Positions 51,738 through 61,028 of a stretch of DNA of 64,000 bases are shown piece after piece. The notes beneath the pieces are model-generated. The model was not told the DNA's origin, made no database searches, and worked only from the letters and a program-made list of their open reading frames with translations. Source of the stretch: Marinomonas pontica (lineage in GTDB: Bacteria; Pseudomonadota; Gammaproteobacteria; Pseudomonadales; Marinomonadaceae); NCBI RefSeq assembly GCF_026191375.1, contig NZ_JAODTL010000038.1:1-64000 (forward strand), in the 5' to 3' direction. Within the stretch, counting starts at the first letter, position 1. Each line of letters opens with the position of its first letter. The position numbers and the translations under genes are program-made.

Positions 51738-51820
51738 CAGAGATCCTTATGGATTCTATAAGATAGATATATTTTATTGATAAAATCACTGGGCGTATAG
51801 TGGCACTGTTATTTCATTTT

Positions 51821-53050
51821 ATGGGTGTTAACCCAGCGGAGTTGCGTGTGATTGAAGTTGGCAGTGCGGTATTTTGGCGAGGCACTTTGGCCTTGGTGAT
51901 TGGCTCATTCATGATTTTTGCCAATGTGTATGTAACACAGCCTTTATTGCCGATGATCGCGAATGAATTCGCCATCAGCCCACTGCAAGCCAGTGGCAGC
52001 TTCACCATTACCACACTGACTCTGGGCATTTCATTGCTTTTTTATGGGCCGATCTCTGACGCTCTTGGTCGAAAAGGCATCATGGTGATGACCATGGTGG
52101 GCATCACCTTAACCACCTTTTGTTTGTCCTTAGTACAAAGCTACGAATCACTGCTTGCATTACGCGCGTTGCAAGGCTTCTTTCTGGCAGGGTTGCCAGC
52201 CATTGCGGTGGCGTATTTGGGAGACGAGTACACGCCTGAAGCGTTACTGGTGGCGGTTGGTTTGTACATCAGCGGTAATACATTGGGTGGTATTGGTGGT
52301 CGTCTTATTGGCGGCTTCGTCGGGGAGTGGCTGGGCCGCTCTGCCACTTTTGCCGTAATGAGTGCCATCAGTCTGATGTGTTTGCTCGCTTTTTTCTTCC
52401 TGCTACCAAAATCTCAACACTTTGAGCCAAAGCCTCTTCGTGTTGGTCATATATTGAATAATATGAAAAGCCATTTGCAAAACCGTCGATTACTTACCTG
52501 TTATTTGATTGGTGGCTTCAGCTTCTTCATTTTTATCAATCAATACAGCTATGTGACCTTCGTTTTAGAGGCTGAGCCATATAACTTAACTGCGAAGTAC
52601 GTCGGCTTGCTGTTCTTAACTTATTTATCTGGCACCTTGGGCTCGGCGATCTCGGGTAAACTCGCCAAACGTTGGAGCCAGCCCAATATTATGGTGTTAG
52701 GCACCTGTATCTTTATGTTTGGTTCACTGGTGACGCTTGGAAATTCGTTATTGGCGATCATTGTGGGCTTACTCATAAACAGCTTTGGCTTCTTTCTATG
52801 TCACTCAACGGCCAGTGGGTTTGTTAGTCGAAACGCCAAACACGCCAAAGCCAGCGCCTCTTCTTTGTACCTTGTTTTCTATTATCTTGGGGCAAGTTTA
52901 GGCGGATTCTACCTAGACCCATTTTGGCAAGCGAACGGTTGGACCGGCGTTGTATTGGGGTCTTGGATAGTGCTCGGCGCGGTTGTTTTGGCGGGAGTGA
53001 GTTTGGTTTTAGACAACAAAAAAACCTTGTCGCTGAATGTTTCCCATTAA
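51821..53050 (+). CDS. MFS transporter, YnfM-like
   Basis: A 409-residue major-facilitator protein with twelve hydrophobic segments and the loop 2-3 motif GPISDALGRKG. The N-terminal region with NVYVTQPLLPMIANEFAIS resembles the YnfM/arabinose-efflux-like branch. ATG 51821 is used; a GTG at 51800 in the same frame is possible and neither has a good ribosome-binding site. It is divergent from the LysR gene, with about 85 bp between start codons, so it is a probable LysR target. Substrate unknown. Confidence 0.85.
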   Translation: MGVNPAELRVIEVGSAVFWRGTLALVIGSFMIFANVYVTQPLLPMIANEFAISPLQASGSFTITTLTLGISLLFYGPISDALGRKGIMVMTMVGITLTTFCLSLVQSYESLLALRALQGFFLAGLPAIAVAYLGDEYTPEALLVAVGLYISGNTLGGIGGRLIGGFVGEWLGRSATFAVMSAISLMCLLAFFFLLPKSQHFEPKPLRVGHILNNMKSHLQNRRLLTCYLIGGFSFFIFINQYSYVTFVLEAEPYNLTAKYVGLLFLTYLSGTLGSAISGKLAKRWSQPNIMVLGTCIFMFGSLVTLGNSLLAIIVGLLINSFGFFLCHSTASGFVSRNAKHAKASASSLYLVFYYLGASLGGFYLDPFWQANGWTGVVLGSWIVLGAVVLAGVSLVLDNKKTLSLNVSH

Positions 53051-53182
53051 CAGGGTAAAGGGACATTTCGCGAGACCATCGGTGATTTGGCGTTAACCGT
53101 TAAGGATGATCGCTCTCGTCATACTGATGTCTTATTTCGGTGTTATAAAAATACCTCAACAAGACAGAAGTATGGCGACAAT

Positions 53183-54397
53183 ATGGACTACTTATTCATT
53201 TCTCGAAAAAATGTACATTCCCGATATTATCAAATTTTAGTGAAACGCCTGAAGTTGGATTGTGAGCTATACATTACAGGTATGCCGACCTTATCCTCAC
53301 TGCCGTTCTTAAAAGAAGCCTGTAAAGTCGACTTTAGTGACGTTCTTGAGCAGCAAACGAAGCGTAAAAAAGCTTACCATCCTATCTGGAAAAACACCTT
53401 GTTAATGTCGTTATATCGCCGTGTCCAGCTTGGTGTGGAGCGTTTAAGGTACGCTAAATTCCTATCGGTATTATCGGTAAAAAAGCCATCCCATGTTGTT
53501 ATCTGGAATGGGCGAAAACTGCCTAATGTCACCATAGCGATGGCGGCTAAGAGTTTGGGAATTAAGGTTTTCTACTTTGAAAATGGTTTATTGCCACAAA
53601 CCGTTACTCTAGATCCTAAAGGCGTTAATTTTTCTTCGTCTTTGAGTCAGGATCCCAGTTTCTATTTGTCATTTGATCCAGAGAACAAACATGCATTTTC
53701 TGCTCCAGACATTGTGCCGCGTAGCAATATAAAAAAACGACAACATTTTCAAAGCGCAGACCTACCAGATCGATTTATTTTTGTTCCATTTCAAGTGCCC
53801 CACGATACGCAAATTGTATGCTATTCCTCTTGGATTGAATCGATGGAGATGCTGTACGATCAAGTGATATCTTCTGTCAAAGCACTTAATGATCCAGAGT
53901 TAAAAGTGGTTTTTAAAGAACATCCCTCTTGGCATAAGCACTATTCGTCTTTGTATAATAAGGACTCAATAGGACAATTCGCCAATGGCAATTCAACGGT
54001 CGAATTAATGAGTAAGGCCGAAGCGGTTGTTACAATAAACTCGACAGTAGGCATGGAATCACTTTTACTAAATCAACGTGTTATTACGCTTGGCGATGCT
54101 TGCTACAACATAGATGGGTTGGTATTACACGCAAACACAGCGTCTCAGCTAACGGAGTGTTTACTGCAAATACAGCAAGGTTGGCAAATGAATACTCAGC
54201 TGTGCGAGAAATATTTTTCTTATCTAGAGTACGTTTACTGTATTCCTCGTATTGCCAAAGACGACCCAGAACACATCGAAGCAGTGCGCCAACGCTTGCT
54301 AGAAGAAGATGTCTTTAGTCGGACACAAAATGGTGTATCCACAAGTCTCTCAAGGAGCCAAATGCCAACAGGAGCGCTGGAACTGAGTCGAGCCTAG
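53183..54397 (+). CDS. KpsS/KpsC-like capsular polysaccharide biosynthesis protein
   Basis: A 404-residue protein resembling Capsule_synth (PF05159) glycosyltransferases, which add the Kdo linker to the lipid anchor of group 2 capsules. Family-like segments are KVFYFENGLLPQTVTLDPKG, FIFVPFQVPHDTQIV, VVFKEHPSWH and VTINSTVGMESLLL. I start at ATG 53183 (MDYLFISRKNVHSRYY), since the upstream in-frame residues (from 53087) look unlike the family. No other capsule export or synthesis gene is nearby, so this is an orphan; the role could be in another surface glycan. Confidence 0.75.
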   Translation: MDYLFISRKNVHSRYYQILVKRLKLDCELYITGMPTLSSLPFLKEACKVDFSDVLEQQTKRKKAYHPIWKNTLLMSLYRRVQLGVERLRYAKFLSVLSVKKPSHVVIWNGRKLPNVTIAMAAKSLGIKVFYFENGLLPQTVTLDPKGVNFSSSLSQDPSFYLSFDPENKHAFSAPDIVPRSNIKKRQHFQSADLPDRFIFVPFQVPHDTQIVCYSSWIESMEMLYDQVISSVKALNDPELKVVFKEHPSWHKHYSSLYNKDSIGQFANGNSTVELMSKAEAVVTINSTVGMESLLLNQRVITLGDACYNIDGLVLHANTASQLTECLLQIQQGWQMNTQLCEKYFSYLEYVYCIPRIAKDDPEHIEAVRQRLLEEDVFSRTQNGVSTSLSRSQMPTGALELSRA

Positions 54398-54425
54398 CGT
54401 TTATTATTCATGAAAAGCTGTCATA

Positions 54426-54465
54426 AATAGCGTATTAAAATTACCATGCCCCCTAATACGCTATT
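54426..54465. repeat. 12-bp inverted repeat upstream of the TPR-like gene
   Basis: AATAGCGTATTA (54426-54437) and TAATACGCTATT (54454-54465) are exact complements with a 16-nt loop, 23 bp before the start codon. No T-run follows on the plus strand. It could be a terminator for the upstream gene, an RNA structure or an operator. Confidence 0.6.
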
Positions 54466-54488
54466 GAAGATTACATGCTGAGTAAAAT

Positions 54489-54908
54489 ATGAACACTAAA
54501 ATATACAAAGAAGTCCTGTACCTCGCCAAAGAACTAATGACCTGCGCCAATAAAAAAGACCAAGCGGGTTTTGATGGGTATTACCAAGAATTAAAAACCA
54601 TCTGTGATGACAACGACGGCACAGACAAAGACCACCCAGTGCAGTGGGAAACCCTAGGCGACTTTACCGACGACTTAGAGCAAGCCATTGTCATCTACGA
54701 TAAAGCCTTAGAAAAAGCCGCCGCTATAAACTCCAAAGATTACCTTTCCTCCATCGGCTTTTCGGCAGCGCAATTGAAACTAGAGCTTGGCGACAACGCG
54801 GGTGCCATTGAATACCTAGAACAAGCTAAAATTCACAGCAACAAGATAATCGACAAAGAACTAAAGGCAGAGATTCACGACGTATTGTTTGATCTGAAAA
54901 AAGCCTAA
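54489..54908 (+). CDS. Small TPR-like protein
   Basis: A 139-residue helical, acidic protein. Residues about 60-130 look like two or three TPR units (EQAIVIYDKALEKAAAINS, AAQLKLELGDNAGAIEYLEQ). I do not recognise a named family. No signal peptide is seen, so it is probably a cytoplasmic scaffold. It lies 20 bp upstream of an exonuclease-domain gene in the same direction, so they probably form an operon. Confidence 0.7.
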   Translation: MNTKIYKEVLYLAKELMTCANKKDQAGFDGYYQELKTICDDNDGTDKDHPVQWETLGDFTDDLEQAIVIYDKALEKAAAINSKDYLSSIGFSAAQLKLELGDNAGAIEYLEQAKIHSNKIIDKELKAEIHDVLFDLKKA

Positions 54909-54928
54909 CGCAACAAAAGAGACACAGA

Positions 54929-55516
54929 ATGGAACGTCCGACCAAGGAACAGATCAGCGCATTGCCTTTGTACATTGGCCTTGGTCTTTCTAATATCTAC
55001 ATCGTTGAAAATGAGCAGCAGGCGATGGACGCTTTGCACGTATTGTTAACGGAATCTCGGCTTGGCTTCGACACCGAAAGCAAACCGATTTTCCAAAAAG
55101 GCCAAGTTAGCCCCGGCCCTTCGCTGATTCAACTAGCGACGGAAACAACCGCTTTCCTTTTCCCAACACGATTTCCCTGTGCGGTAGCGGCTGCCAAGCA
55201 AATACTGACCAACCAAAATATCAAAAAAATTGGCTTCGGCATCAAAGACGACAACAAAGAACTGCGCAATAAACTCAACATCGACATCACCAATACGCAA
55301 GACTTATCCGTCACCTTAAAGCAACTTGCTGGAGAGAAAAACAGCATCGGCGCCCGCGCCGCCGTCGCCATGATGCTGGGAAAACGCCTTGGTAAAGGCG
55401 CCCAAAAATCCAACTGGGGCGCGTATCCACTGAAAGAAAACCAGATCCTCTATGCGGCGAATGACGCGCATTCGGCTATTTGTGTGGAAAGGGCGTTGGC
55501 TTTATTAAGGTCTTAG
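54929..55516 (+). CDS. 3'-5' exonuclease-domain protein (DEDDy, RNase D/WRN-like)
   Basis: A 195-residue protein with the three exonuclease motifs: LGFDTESKPIF (Exo I, D and E), FGIKDDNKELR (Exo II) and the Exo III tyrosine-aspartate YAANDAHSAI. It resembles the stand-alone Werner-type 3'-5' exonucleases. It probably degrades single-stranded or recessed nucleic-acid ends, though RNA or DNA preference cannot be told. It starts 20 bp after the TPR gene. Just past its stop a copy of the interspersed repeat begins. Confidence 0.88.
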   Translation: MERPTKEQISALPLYIGLGLSNIYIVENEQQAMDALHVLLTESRLGFDTESKPIFQKGQVSPGPSLIQLATETTAFLFPTRFPCAVAAAKQILTNQNIKKIGFGIKDDNKELRNKLNIDITNTQDLSVTLKQLAGEKNSIGARAAVAMMLGKRLGKGAQKSNWGAYPLKENQILYAANDAHSAICVERALALLRS

Positions 55517-55520
55517 TTTC

Positions 55521-55640
55521 CTCCCTTTTCAAGGGGAAGACGGAAGATGGGGTTATTGGTTCTATTCAAACGCTTTGTATTTCCGACCTTTATTTCCGCT
55601 TTTTAATTCGGGAAAAAGCTGAGCGGGTAACTTTTTTTAA
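55521..55640 (-). repeat. Inverted partial copy of the local interspersed repeat
   Basis: Read on the minus strand this segment gives AAAGTTACCCGCTCAGC, a variable middle, then GCGGAAATAAAGGTCGG, AATACAAAGCGTTTGAAT and CTTCCCCTTGAAAAGGGAG. These correspond to the 3' part of the direct copies at 56414-56669 and 56778-57034 plus their GGGGAAGG tail. Orientation is opposite to those copies. Confidence 0.8.
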
Positions 55641-55727
55641 GCGCACAGAACTTAAGTCTAAAGGGAAGCAAAAATTCGCTTAAGATCTTTAATAACTTCT
55701 TTTTTCTTCATAAAGTGGGGGAATGCG

Positions 55728-55898
55728 ATGCCTAGAGACCGTGGGGAATCGATTGTTTTGAATGATGTGAGCAAGTACATTGACCCATATATAAAGCCAT
55801 GCGGAGGTTATAATGACGGTAGAATCAATATCAATTGGGATTTCAGTTTTTGCATTAATTATTTCTGTATTAACTTTTTATTTTACGCTTTTTCATAA
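55728..55898 (+). CDS. Possible small ORF overlapping the next gene
   Basis: An ATG at 55728 preceded by GGGGGA 5 bp upstream opens a 56-codon frame (MPRDRGESIVLNDVSKYIDP...). It overlaps the start of the following gene by 86 bp in another frame and could be a translated leader or a gene remnant. The C-terminal half is out-of-frame sequence of the next gene, so the real coding value may be limited to the first 28 codons. Confidence 0.25.
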   Translation: MPRDRGESIVLNDVSKYIDPYIKPCGGYNDGRININWDFSFCINYFCINFLFYAFS

Positions 55899-56325
55899 TA
55901 AACATAGCTTAGTTGCTACAGTTGCAAAATGGACTAATGACCCAGATCCTAATACCTTGGACAACATTTGCGAAATTGGAGTTTTCAATAATGGAAATCG
56001 AGATTTATTAATTCAATCGGTAGAAGTTGACTTTTCCGAAAATTCCTCTAATCGAGCTTATCCTGAATTGAATTTAAATGAAGTTCCATGTTCTTTAAAA
56101 GCTGGTGGGTGCGAACTTTTGGCTATACCTATACCAAAACTATTTATGGAAAATGCTCAGAATAAAGACCTCCTTATTAAAATAATTATTTACGTTTATA
56201 CAATTAAGGGTGAGCTAAGGATTGCAACTAAAAACCTAACTCCGATTATTGGCGACAAGGGGCCTGCTTCTTTGGATTGGCAGCCATTTTTTTTAAGAAA
56301 AGTTAAGCTAAGTGATAGGCAGTGA
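55813..56325 (+). CDS. Hypothetical membrane-anchored accessory protein
   Basis: A 170-residue protein I cannot assign. Residues about 8-28 are one hydrophobic helix (SIGISVFALIISVLTFYFTL), followed by a predicted beta-rich domain (NICEIGVFNNGNRDLLIQSV). A strong GGAGG (55801-55805) precedes the ATG. Its codon use and composition are clearly more AT-rich than its neighbours, and it is bracketed by copies of an interspersed repeat in opposite orientations, both signs of acquisition. Similar anchor-plus-beta domain proteins occur beside mobile elements; function unknown. Confidence 0.65.
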   Translation: MTVESISIGISVFALIISVLTFYFTLFHNKHSLVATVAKWTNDPDPNTLDNICEIGVFNNGNRDLLIQSVEVDFSENSSNRAYPELNLNEVPCSLKAGGCELLAIPIPKLFMENAQNKDLLIKIIIYVYTIKGELRIATKNLTPIIGDKGPASLDWQPFFLRKVKLSDRQ

Positions 56326-56413
56326 ATGTAGTAGAGTATTTAATAAGATTTTAAAAACTTGGTTTTCCACCATAGCTTAATTTAGCAATTTCTTAGAATG
56401 TCTTATTTAGTTT

Positions 56414-56669
56414 GTTCGACGCAATCCCGATTGCGCGACATTATGGAGTTTCAGAGTCCTTGTTTGGCGAGCTATCTCCCACCGAATAAACAATTTATGC
56501 CTTACGATATAAATCGTCTTGCTAAAGCTAACGTAAAACAGTGTGAATCAGACGTTTGGGCGAAAGCCCGACAAAGAGACTTTTTGGTTACTTTTGTGGA
56601 TCTGGACAAAAGTTACCCGCTCAGCAGAGCGGAATAAAGGTTGGGAATACAAGGTGTTTGAATGGAACC
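56414..56669 (+). repeat. Interspersed repeat, direct copy 1
   Basis: It starts GTTCGACGCAATCCCGATTG, includes CAGTGTGAATCAGACGTTTG and AAAGTTACCCGCTCAGCAGA, and ends GTTTGAATGGAACC. It is repeated almost unchanged 364 bp further on. A frame that opens inside it (56398-56637) is repeat-derived rather than a gene. A GGGGAAGG hairpin tail follows (about 56700-56731). Confidence 0.88.
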
Positions 56670-56777
56670 CGAAGAAGAGATTAACCCCATCCTCCGCCTT
56701 CCCCTTGAAGACAAAAGGGGAAGGGACTTGGTGATTTGTAACCATTACCTTTTATCTTTGAAATACCAATAAAGTCA

Positions 56778-57034
56778 GTTCGACGCAATCCCGATTGCGC
56801 GACTCTATGGAGTTTCAGAGTCATTGTTTGACGAGCCATCTCCTACCAAATAAACAATCTATTCCTTACGATGTAAATCGTGATGCCAAACTTAATAATA
56901 AACAGTGTGAATCAGACGTTTGGGCGATAGCCCGATAAAGAGACTTTTTGGTAACTTTTGTGGATCTGGGCAAAAGTTACCCGCTCAGCAGAGCGGAACA
57001 AAAGGTTGGGAATACAAAGGGTTTGAATGGAACC
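56778..57034 (+). repeat. Interspersed repeat, direct copy 2
   Basis: A second copy of the unit at 56414-56669, with the same beginning and end and scattered substitutions in the middle (for example GGGCGATAGCCCG for GGGCGAAAGCCCG). It is followed by CCCTCCCTAACCCTCCCTTG and AAAGGGGAAGGGAC, the same GC-rich tail seen elsewhere in the window. Confidence 0.88.
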
Positions 57035-57080
57035 AAAGAAACCCCTCCCTAACCCTCCCTTGAAGAAAGGGGAAGGGACT

Positions 57081-57105
57081 AAAAAAAGCCCCGCAAAGCG
57101 GGGCT
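57081..57105 (-). terminator. Terminator of ppsA
   Basis: AGCCCCGC (57087-57094) pairs with GCGGGGCT (57098-57105) around AAA. Read on the minus strand it is followed by TTTTTTAG, about 140 bp beyond the ppsA stop. Confidence 0.85.
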
Positions 57106-57243
57106 ATAAAACTAGGGAGTGACAACGATAAAGTCACGCGCTGTTGTTACACAGCATTCTGATCCGGTGCCGTATTATTTAATACAACACCAAACGCAGT
57201 GGGTTTTCCTGTTGAATCATGTCGATGAAACAGGAATGTTTTG

Positions 57244-59640
57244 TTAAATGGCTTTGTTGTTCAATTCGGTGCTTTTTAGCACTTCATCAAGGTGTAGCCA
57301 GGTTTCGATGACGGTGTCTGGGTTAAGAGACATGCTTTCGATGCCTTGGGCGACAAGCCAGTCGGCGAAGTCGGCGTGGTCAGATGGGCCTTGGCCGCAG
57401 ATTCCAACGTATTTGCCTTGTTCACGACAGGCGGTGATGGCCATTTTTAGCAGTTTTTTCACAGCTGGGTTACGTTCGTCGAATTTGTCTGCGATCAATC
57501 CTGAGTCGCGGTCAAGTCCGAGTGTTAGCTGAGTCAAGTCGTTAGAGCCGATTGAGAAGCCGTCGAAGTATTGTAGGAACTCGTCAGCCAATAGGGCGTT
57601 GGACGGCAGTTCGCACATCATGATGACTTTCAGGCCGTTTTCACCGCGAGCCAAGCCTTGTTCAGCTAGCAGTTCGGTGACTTGTTGGGCTTCTTCCAAG
57701 GTACGAACAAATGGGATCATGATTTGTACGTTGGTTAAGCCCATGTCGTTACGAACGCGGCGGATGGCTTCACATTCTAGGGCGAAGCAGTCGCGGAACG
57801 AGTCGTCGATGTAGCGCGCTGCGCCACGGAAACCAAGCATTGGGTTTTCTTCGTCTGGTTCAAACAATGGACCGCCAACTAGGTTGTGGTATTCGTTTGA
57901 TTTGAAGTCAGACAAGCGCACGATGACTGGCTTCTTAGAGAAAGAGCAAGCCAGTGTTGCGACGCCTTCGACCAGTTTGTCGACGTAGAATTCCACTGGG
58001 CTGTTGTAGCCGGCGATGCGGTGGTTGATCTCTTCTTGCAACGCGGGTGTCATGTCTGCGTAGTTCAACAAGGCTTTCGGGTGAATGCCGATCATGCGGT
58101 TGATGATGAATTCTAAGCGAGCCAAGCCTATGCCAGCGTTTGGTAACATGGCAAAGTCAAACGCGCGGTTTGGGTTGCCCACGTTCATCATGATTTTCAC
58201 TGGCAGTTCTGGCATGTTGCCGACTTCAGAGGTGATGATGTCGAATGGCAGTTCGCCTTGGTAAACAAAGCCCATGTCGCCTTGTGAGCAAGATACAGTG
58301 ACTATTTGGCCATCTTTCAATACGTCTGTTGCGTCGCCACAACCAACAACGGCTGGAATACCGAGTTCACGTGCGATGATCGCCGCGTGACAAGTACGAC
58401 CACCACGGTTGGTAACAATCGCAGAAGCGCGCTTCATGATGGGTTCCCAATCTGGATCGGTAATGTCGGTAACCAGAACGTCGCCCGGTTGGATGCGATC
58501 CATTTCGGTAATAGAAGACAATACTTTTACGGCGCCTGTGCCGATTTTGTGACCAATGGCGCGGCCAGTGATCATTACCTGAGAGGTTTTCTTCAGGTTG
58601 TAACGTTCCATGCTTTGGGCGTTGGCTTGGCTACGAACGGTTTCTGGTCGCGCTTGAACAATGTAGATCTTGCCGTCGATGCCGTCTTTCGCCCATTCAA
58701 TGTCCATTGGGCGCTTGTAGTGTTTTTCGATAATGCAGGCTTGGCGAGCAAGGTCTTGGATTTCGTCGTTGGTTAGGGCGAAGCGGTTCTGGTCGTCCAA
58801 GGCTACTGGGACGATTTTAACGAATTCTTCGCTGCCAGCTTCGGCGTATTCCATTTTTTGTGCTTTGCTGCTTAGGCTCTTGCGCACAACCGCCGGGCGA
58901 TTGGCGGCCAGTGTTGGCTTGTGAACGTAGTATTCGTCTGGGTTTACGGTGCCTTGTACAACCATTTCGCCAAGGCCGTAAGCGGCGGTGATGAAAACCA
59001 CTTCGTCAAAGCCGGATTCTGTGTCTAGGGTAAACAAGACGCCAGACGCACCGATGTCACTGCGTACCATTTTTTGAATGCCTGCGGACAAAGACACACC
59101 TTGGTGTTCAAAGCCTTGGTGAACGCGGTAAGAAATCGCACGGTCGTTAAAGAGGGAAGCAAACACGCGTTTGATCGATGCTTTGATGTCTGCCAAGCCT
59201 TTCACGTTTAGGAAAGTTTCTTGCTGGCCTGCGAAAGACGCGTCTGGTAAATCTTCCGCGGTGGCAGAAGAGCGTACGGCAAATGACGTGTCGTCTGTGT
59301 TGTCATCGCAAAGCGTTGCGAAAGCCGCTTCGATTTCTTGGTCAAATTCGGCAGAGAAAGTCGCCTCTTCGATCCATTGGCGAATTTTCACGCCCGTTTC
59401 AGCAAGGGCGTGAACATCGTCTACGTCCAATGCATCTAATGCTTGATGGATTTTTTCGTCTAGGCCGCTTTCAGTGATGAAGCTTTGATAAGCATAGGAA
59501 GTGGTTGCGAAACCGTTTGGTACTTGAATACCAAGGTCTGTCAGGTTGGAAATCATTTCACCCAAAGAGGCGTTCTTGCCGCCAACTTCACCGACATCTT
59601 CCATATGAAGATCTTTAAACCACTTAATAAACTTGCTCAC
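57244..59640 (-). CDS. ppsA: Phosphoenolpyruvate synthase
   Basis: A 798-residue PEP synthase converting pyruvate and ATP to PEP, AMP and phosphate for gluconeogenesis. The N-terminal nucleotide-binding domain begins [20 protein letters not shown]. The phosphohistidine lies in the swivelling domain at [20 protein letters not shown], and the C-terminal barrel contains the catalytic cysteine in [10 protein letters not shown]. It starts at GTG 59640 ([19 protein letters not shown]), with GGAG 7 bp upstream. It is divergent from ppsR, which encodes its regulatory kinase/phosphorylase. Intact and of typical length. Confidence 0.97.
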   Translation of the reverse strand: MSKFIKWFKDLHMEDVGEVGGKNASLGEMISNLTDLGIQVPNGFATTSYAYQSFITESGLDEKIHQALDALDVDDVHALAETGVKIRQWIEEATFSAEFDQEIEAAFATLCDDNTDDTSFAVRSSATAEDLPDASFAGQQETFLNVKGLADIKASIKRVFASLFNDRAISYRVHQGFEHQGVSLSAGIQKMVRSDIGASGVLFTLDTESGFDEVVFITAAYGLGEMVVQGTVNPDEYYVHKPTLAANRPAVVRKSLSSKAQKMEYAEAGSEEFVKIVPVALDDQNRFALTNDEIQDLARQACIIEKHYKRPMDIEWAKDGIDGKIYIVQARPETVRSQANAQSMERYNLKKTSQVMITGRAIGHKIGTGAVKVLSSITEMDRIQPGDVLVTDITDPDWEPIMKRASAIVTNRGGRTCHAAIIARELGIPAVVGCGDATDVLKDGQIVTVSCSQGDMGFVYQGELPFDIITSEVGNMPELPVKIMMNVGNPNRAFDFAMLPNAGIGLARLEFIINRMIGIHPKALLNYADMTPALQEEINHRIAGYNSPVEFYVDKLVEGVATLACSFSKKPVIVRLSDFKSNEYHNLVGGPLFEPDEENPMLGFRGAARYIDDSFRDCFALECEAIRRVRNDMGLTNVQIMIPFVRTLEEAQQVTELLAEQGLARGENGLKVIMMCELPSNALLADEFLQYFDGFSIGSNDLTQLTLGLDRDSGLIADKFDERNPAVKKLLKMAITACREQGKYVGICGQGPSDHADFADWLVAQGIESMSLNPDTVIETWLHLDEVLKSTELNNKAI

Positions 59641-59761
59641 TAGAGACTCCAGTTTTTTTTTATAAATGAATGGCAGGAATAGTATTTAGCCAGTTTTTCC
59701 TAGTACACCAAGTACTTGTCAAAGCACTTGATCTGGGTTCATTGTATGTAGGTGCGTTGCT

Positions 59762-59784
59762 TCGAATAAAATCGATTATTCGAT
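59762..59784. promoter_or_regulatory. Inverted repeat in the ppsA-ppsR intergenic region
   Basis: TCGAATAA (59762-59769) and TTATTCGA (59776-59783) are exact complements around AATCGA. The half ATCGATTATTCGAT resembles the palindrome at 60669 downstream of ppsR. It may be an operator for control of ppsA and ppsR; the factor is unknown. Confidence 0.45.
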
Positions 59785-59847
59785 GTAGTTTTATTTCAAT
59801 CGAAAAAACGAATGTCGTTAGATAACAACAAAACAGGTGAATATTGA

Positions 59848-60651
59848 ATGAAAGTGTATTTTGTCTCTGATGGAACGGCGATTACCGCTGAGGTATTTGG
59901 TTCGGCAATGTTGTCGTTTTTTGATGTGGCGGTAGAGACAAAAAGTGTGCCTTTTTTGATCACAAAAGATCAGGCGGAAGGGCTAAAACAACAGATCAAT
60001 CTGGAAATGAAGGAAGGGGTTGCTTTGTTGGTTTTTTATACCATTGCCGATGTGGCGATCCGCGATATTATCGAGTCTTGTGACTGCCATTGTTACAACC
60101 TTTTTGGGGATTTACTGTCGCCGATTGAGCAAGCCTTGGGCGTGAAAGCACAGCCAACCGCACAGAAAGCGCATGGTATGAAAGAGGGCGTTTATGATGG
60201 CCGAATTGACGCGATAAACTACGCTTTGGCGAACGATGACGGGGCGTCGGTAAAGAATTTTGCCGAAGCCGATATTATCCTACTTGGCGTGTCGCGCTCC
60301 GGTAAAACGCCGACCAGTTTGTATCTCGCAATGCAATACGGTATTAAAGCCGCTAACTACCCCATCACCGAAGACGATTTTTCTTCTCCAGGTTTGCCAA
60401 AAGTCTTAAAAGATCACAAGAAAAAGCTGTTTGGTTTGACCATCGATGCCCAGCGATTGCATGAAATTCGCACCGGTCGTATGGCGGCGAGTAAATACGC
60501 ATCGTCGCGCCAGTGTCGCTATGAAGTGGATGAAGTAGAGTCTCTTTATCGCCAAGAACGTATTCCATTTTTAAATTCGACGAAACTGTCTGTGGAAGAA
60601 ATTTCCACCAAAGTGATGGCTGAAATGAATTTGGTGCGGCACAGACAGTGA
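59848..60651 (+). CDS. ppsR: PEP synthase regulatory kinase/pyrophosphorylase PpsR
   Basis: A 267-residue DUF299 bifunctional regulator that inactivates PEP synthase by ADP-dependent phosphorylation and reactivates it by phosphate-dependent dephosphorylation. It shows the start MKVYFVSDGTAITAEVFG, the P-loop LGVSRSGKTPTSLYLA near residue 150 and the C-terminal SRQCRYEVDEVESLY. Placement divergent from ppsA confirms the target. ACAGGTG-like spacing precedes the ATG. Confidence 0.96.
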   Translation: MKVYFVSDGTAITAEVFGSAMLSFFDVAVETKSVPFLITKDQAEGLKQQINLEMKEGVALLVFYTIADVAIRDIIESCDCHCYNLFGDLLSPIEQALGVKAQPTAQKAHGMKEGVYDGRIDAINYALANDDGASVKNFAEADIILLGVSRSGKTPTSLYLAMQYGIKAANYPITEDDFSSPGLPKVLKDHKKKLFGLTIDAQRLHEIRTGRMAASKYASSRQCRYEVDEVESLYRQERIPFLNSTKLSVEEISTKVMAEMNLVRHRQ

Positions 60652-61028
60652 ACGGATGCTGAGAAGTAATCGAATTATTCGATGGATTCCTGTTTTTTGC
60701 ATGAAAAACACACAAAAATGGCATAAAAATATTTCAGTTAGTTCAAAATGGCATTACAAATGTCAGATAAATGTGACGAAGTCACCGGTTTAGATGCCTG
60801 TTTGTTGTGTAATTACCAAATTCGCTCTAAGAGAGTGTGAAGATAATGTTAAGAGCAGCGTGAACTGGGAGAGTATTTGTTGAATATGCTCTATAATGAC
60901 AACTAATTGAACGCATCCGTCATTCGGCAGACGTGACAAACGAATACCGAGCGTTCTGAATAGTGAGATGTTCATATTTCTATTTTATAAAAGGGCGTCT
61001 TATTGAAAAAACCAAGGATAAAAATACA
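60652..61028. other. Intergenic region upstream of rnr
   Basis: 377 bp without a gene. It contains a perfect 15-bp palindrome ATCGAATTATTCGAT at 60669-60683 and a TATAAT at 60892-60897 that could serve rnr, but with no convincing -35. I see no RNA gene. Confidence 0.5.

Noticed and set aside
56398-56637. 79-codon frame starting MSYLVCSTQSRLRD
   Set aside because: It coincides with the interspersed repeat; the second repeat copy does not keep the frame intact, so it is repeat-derived.
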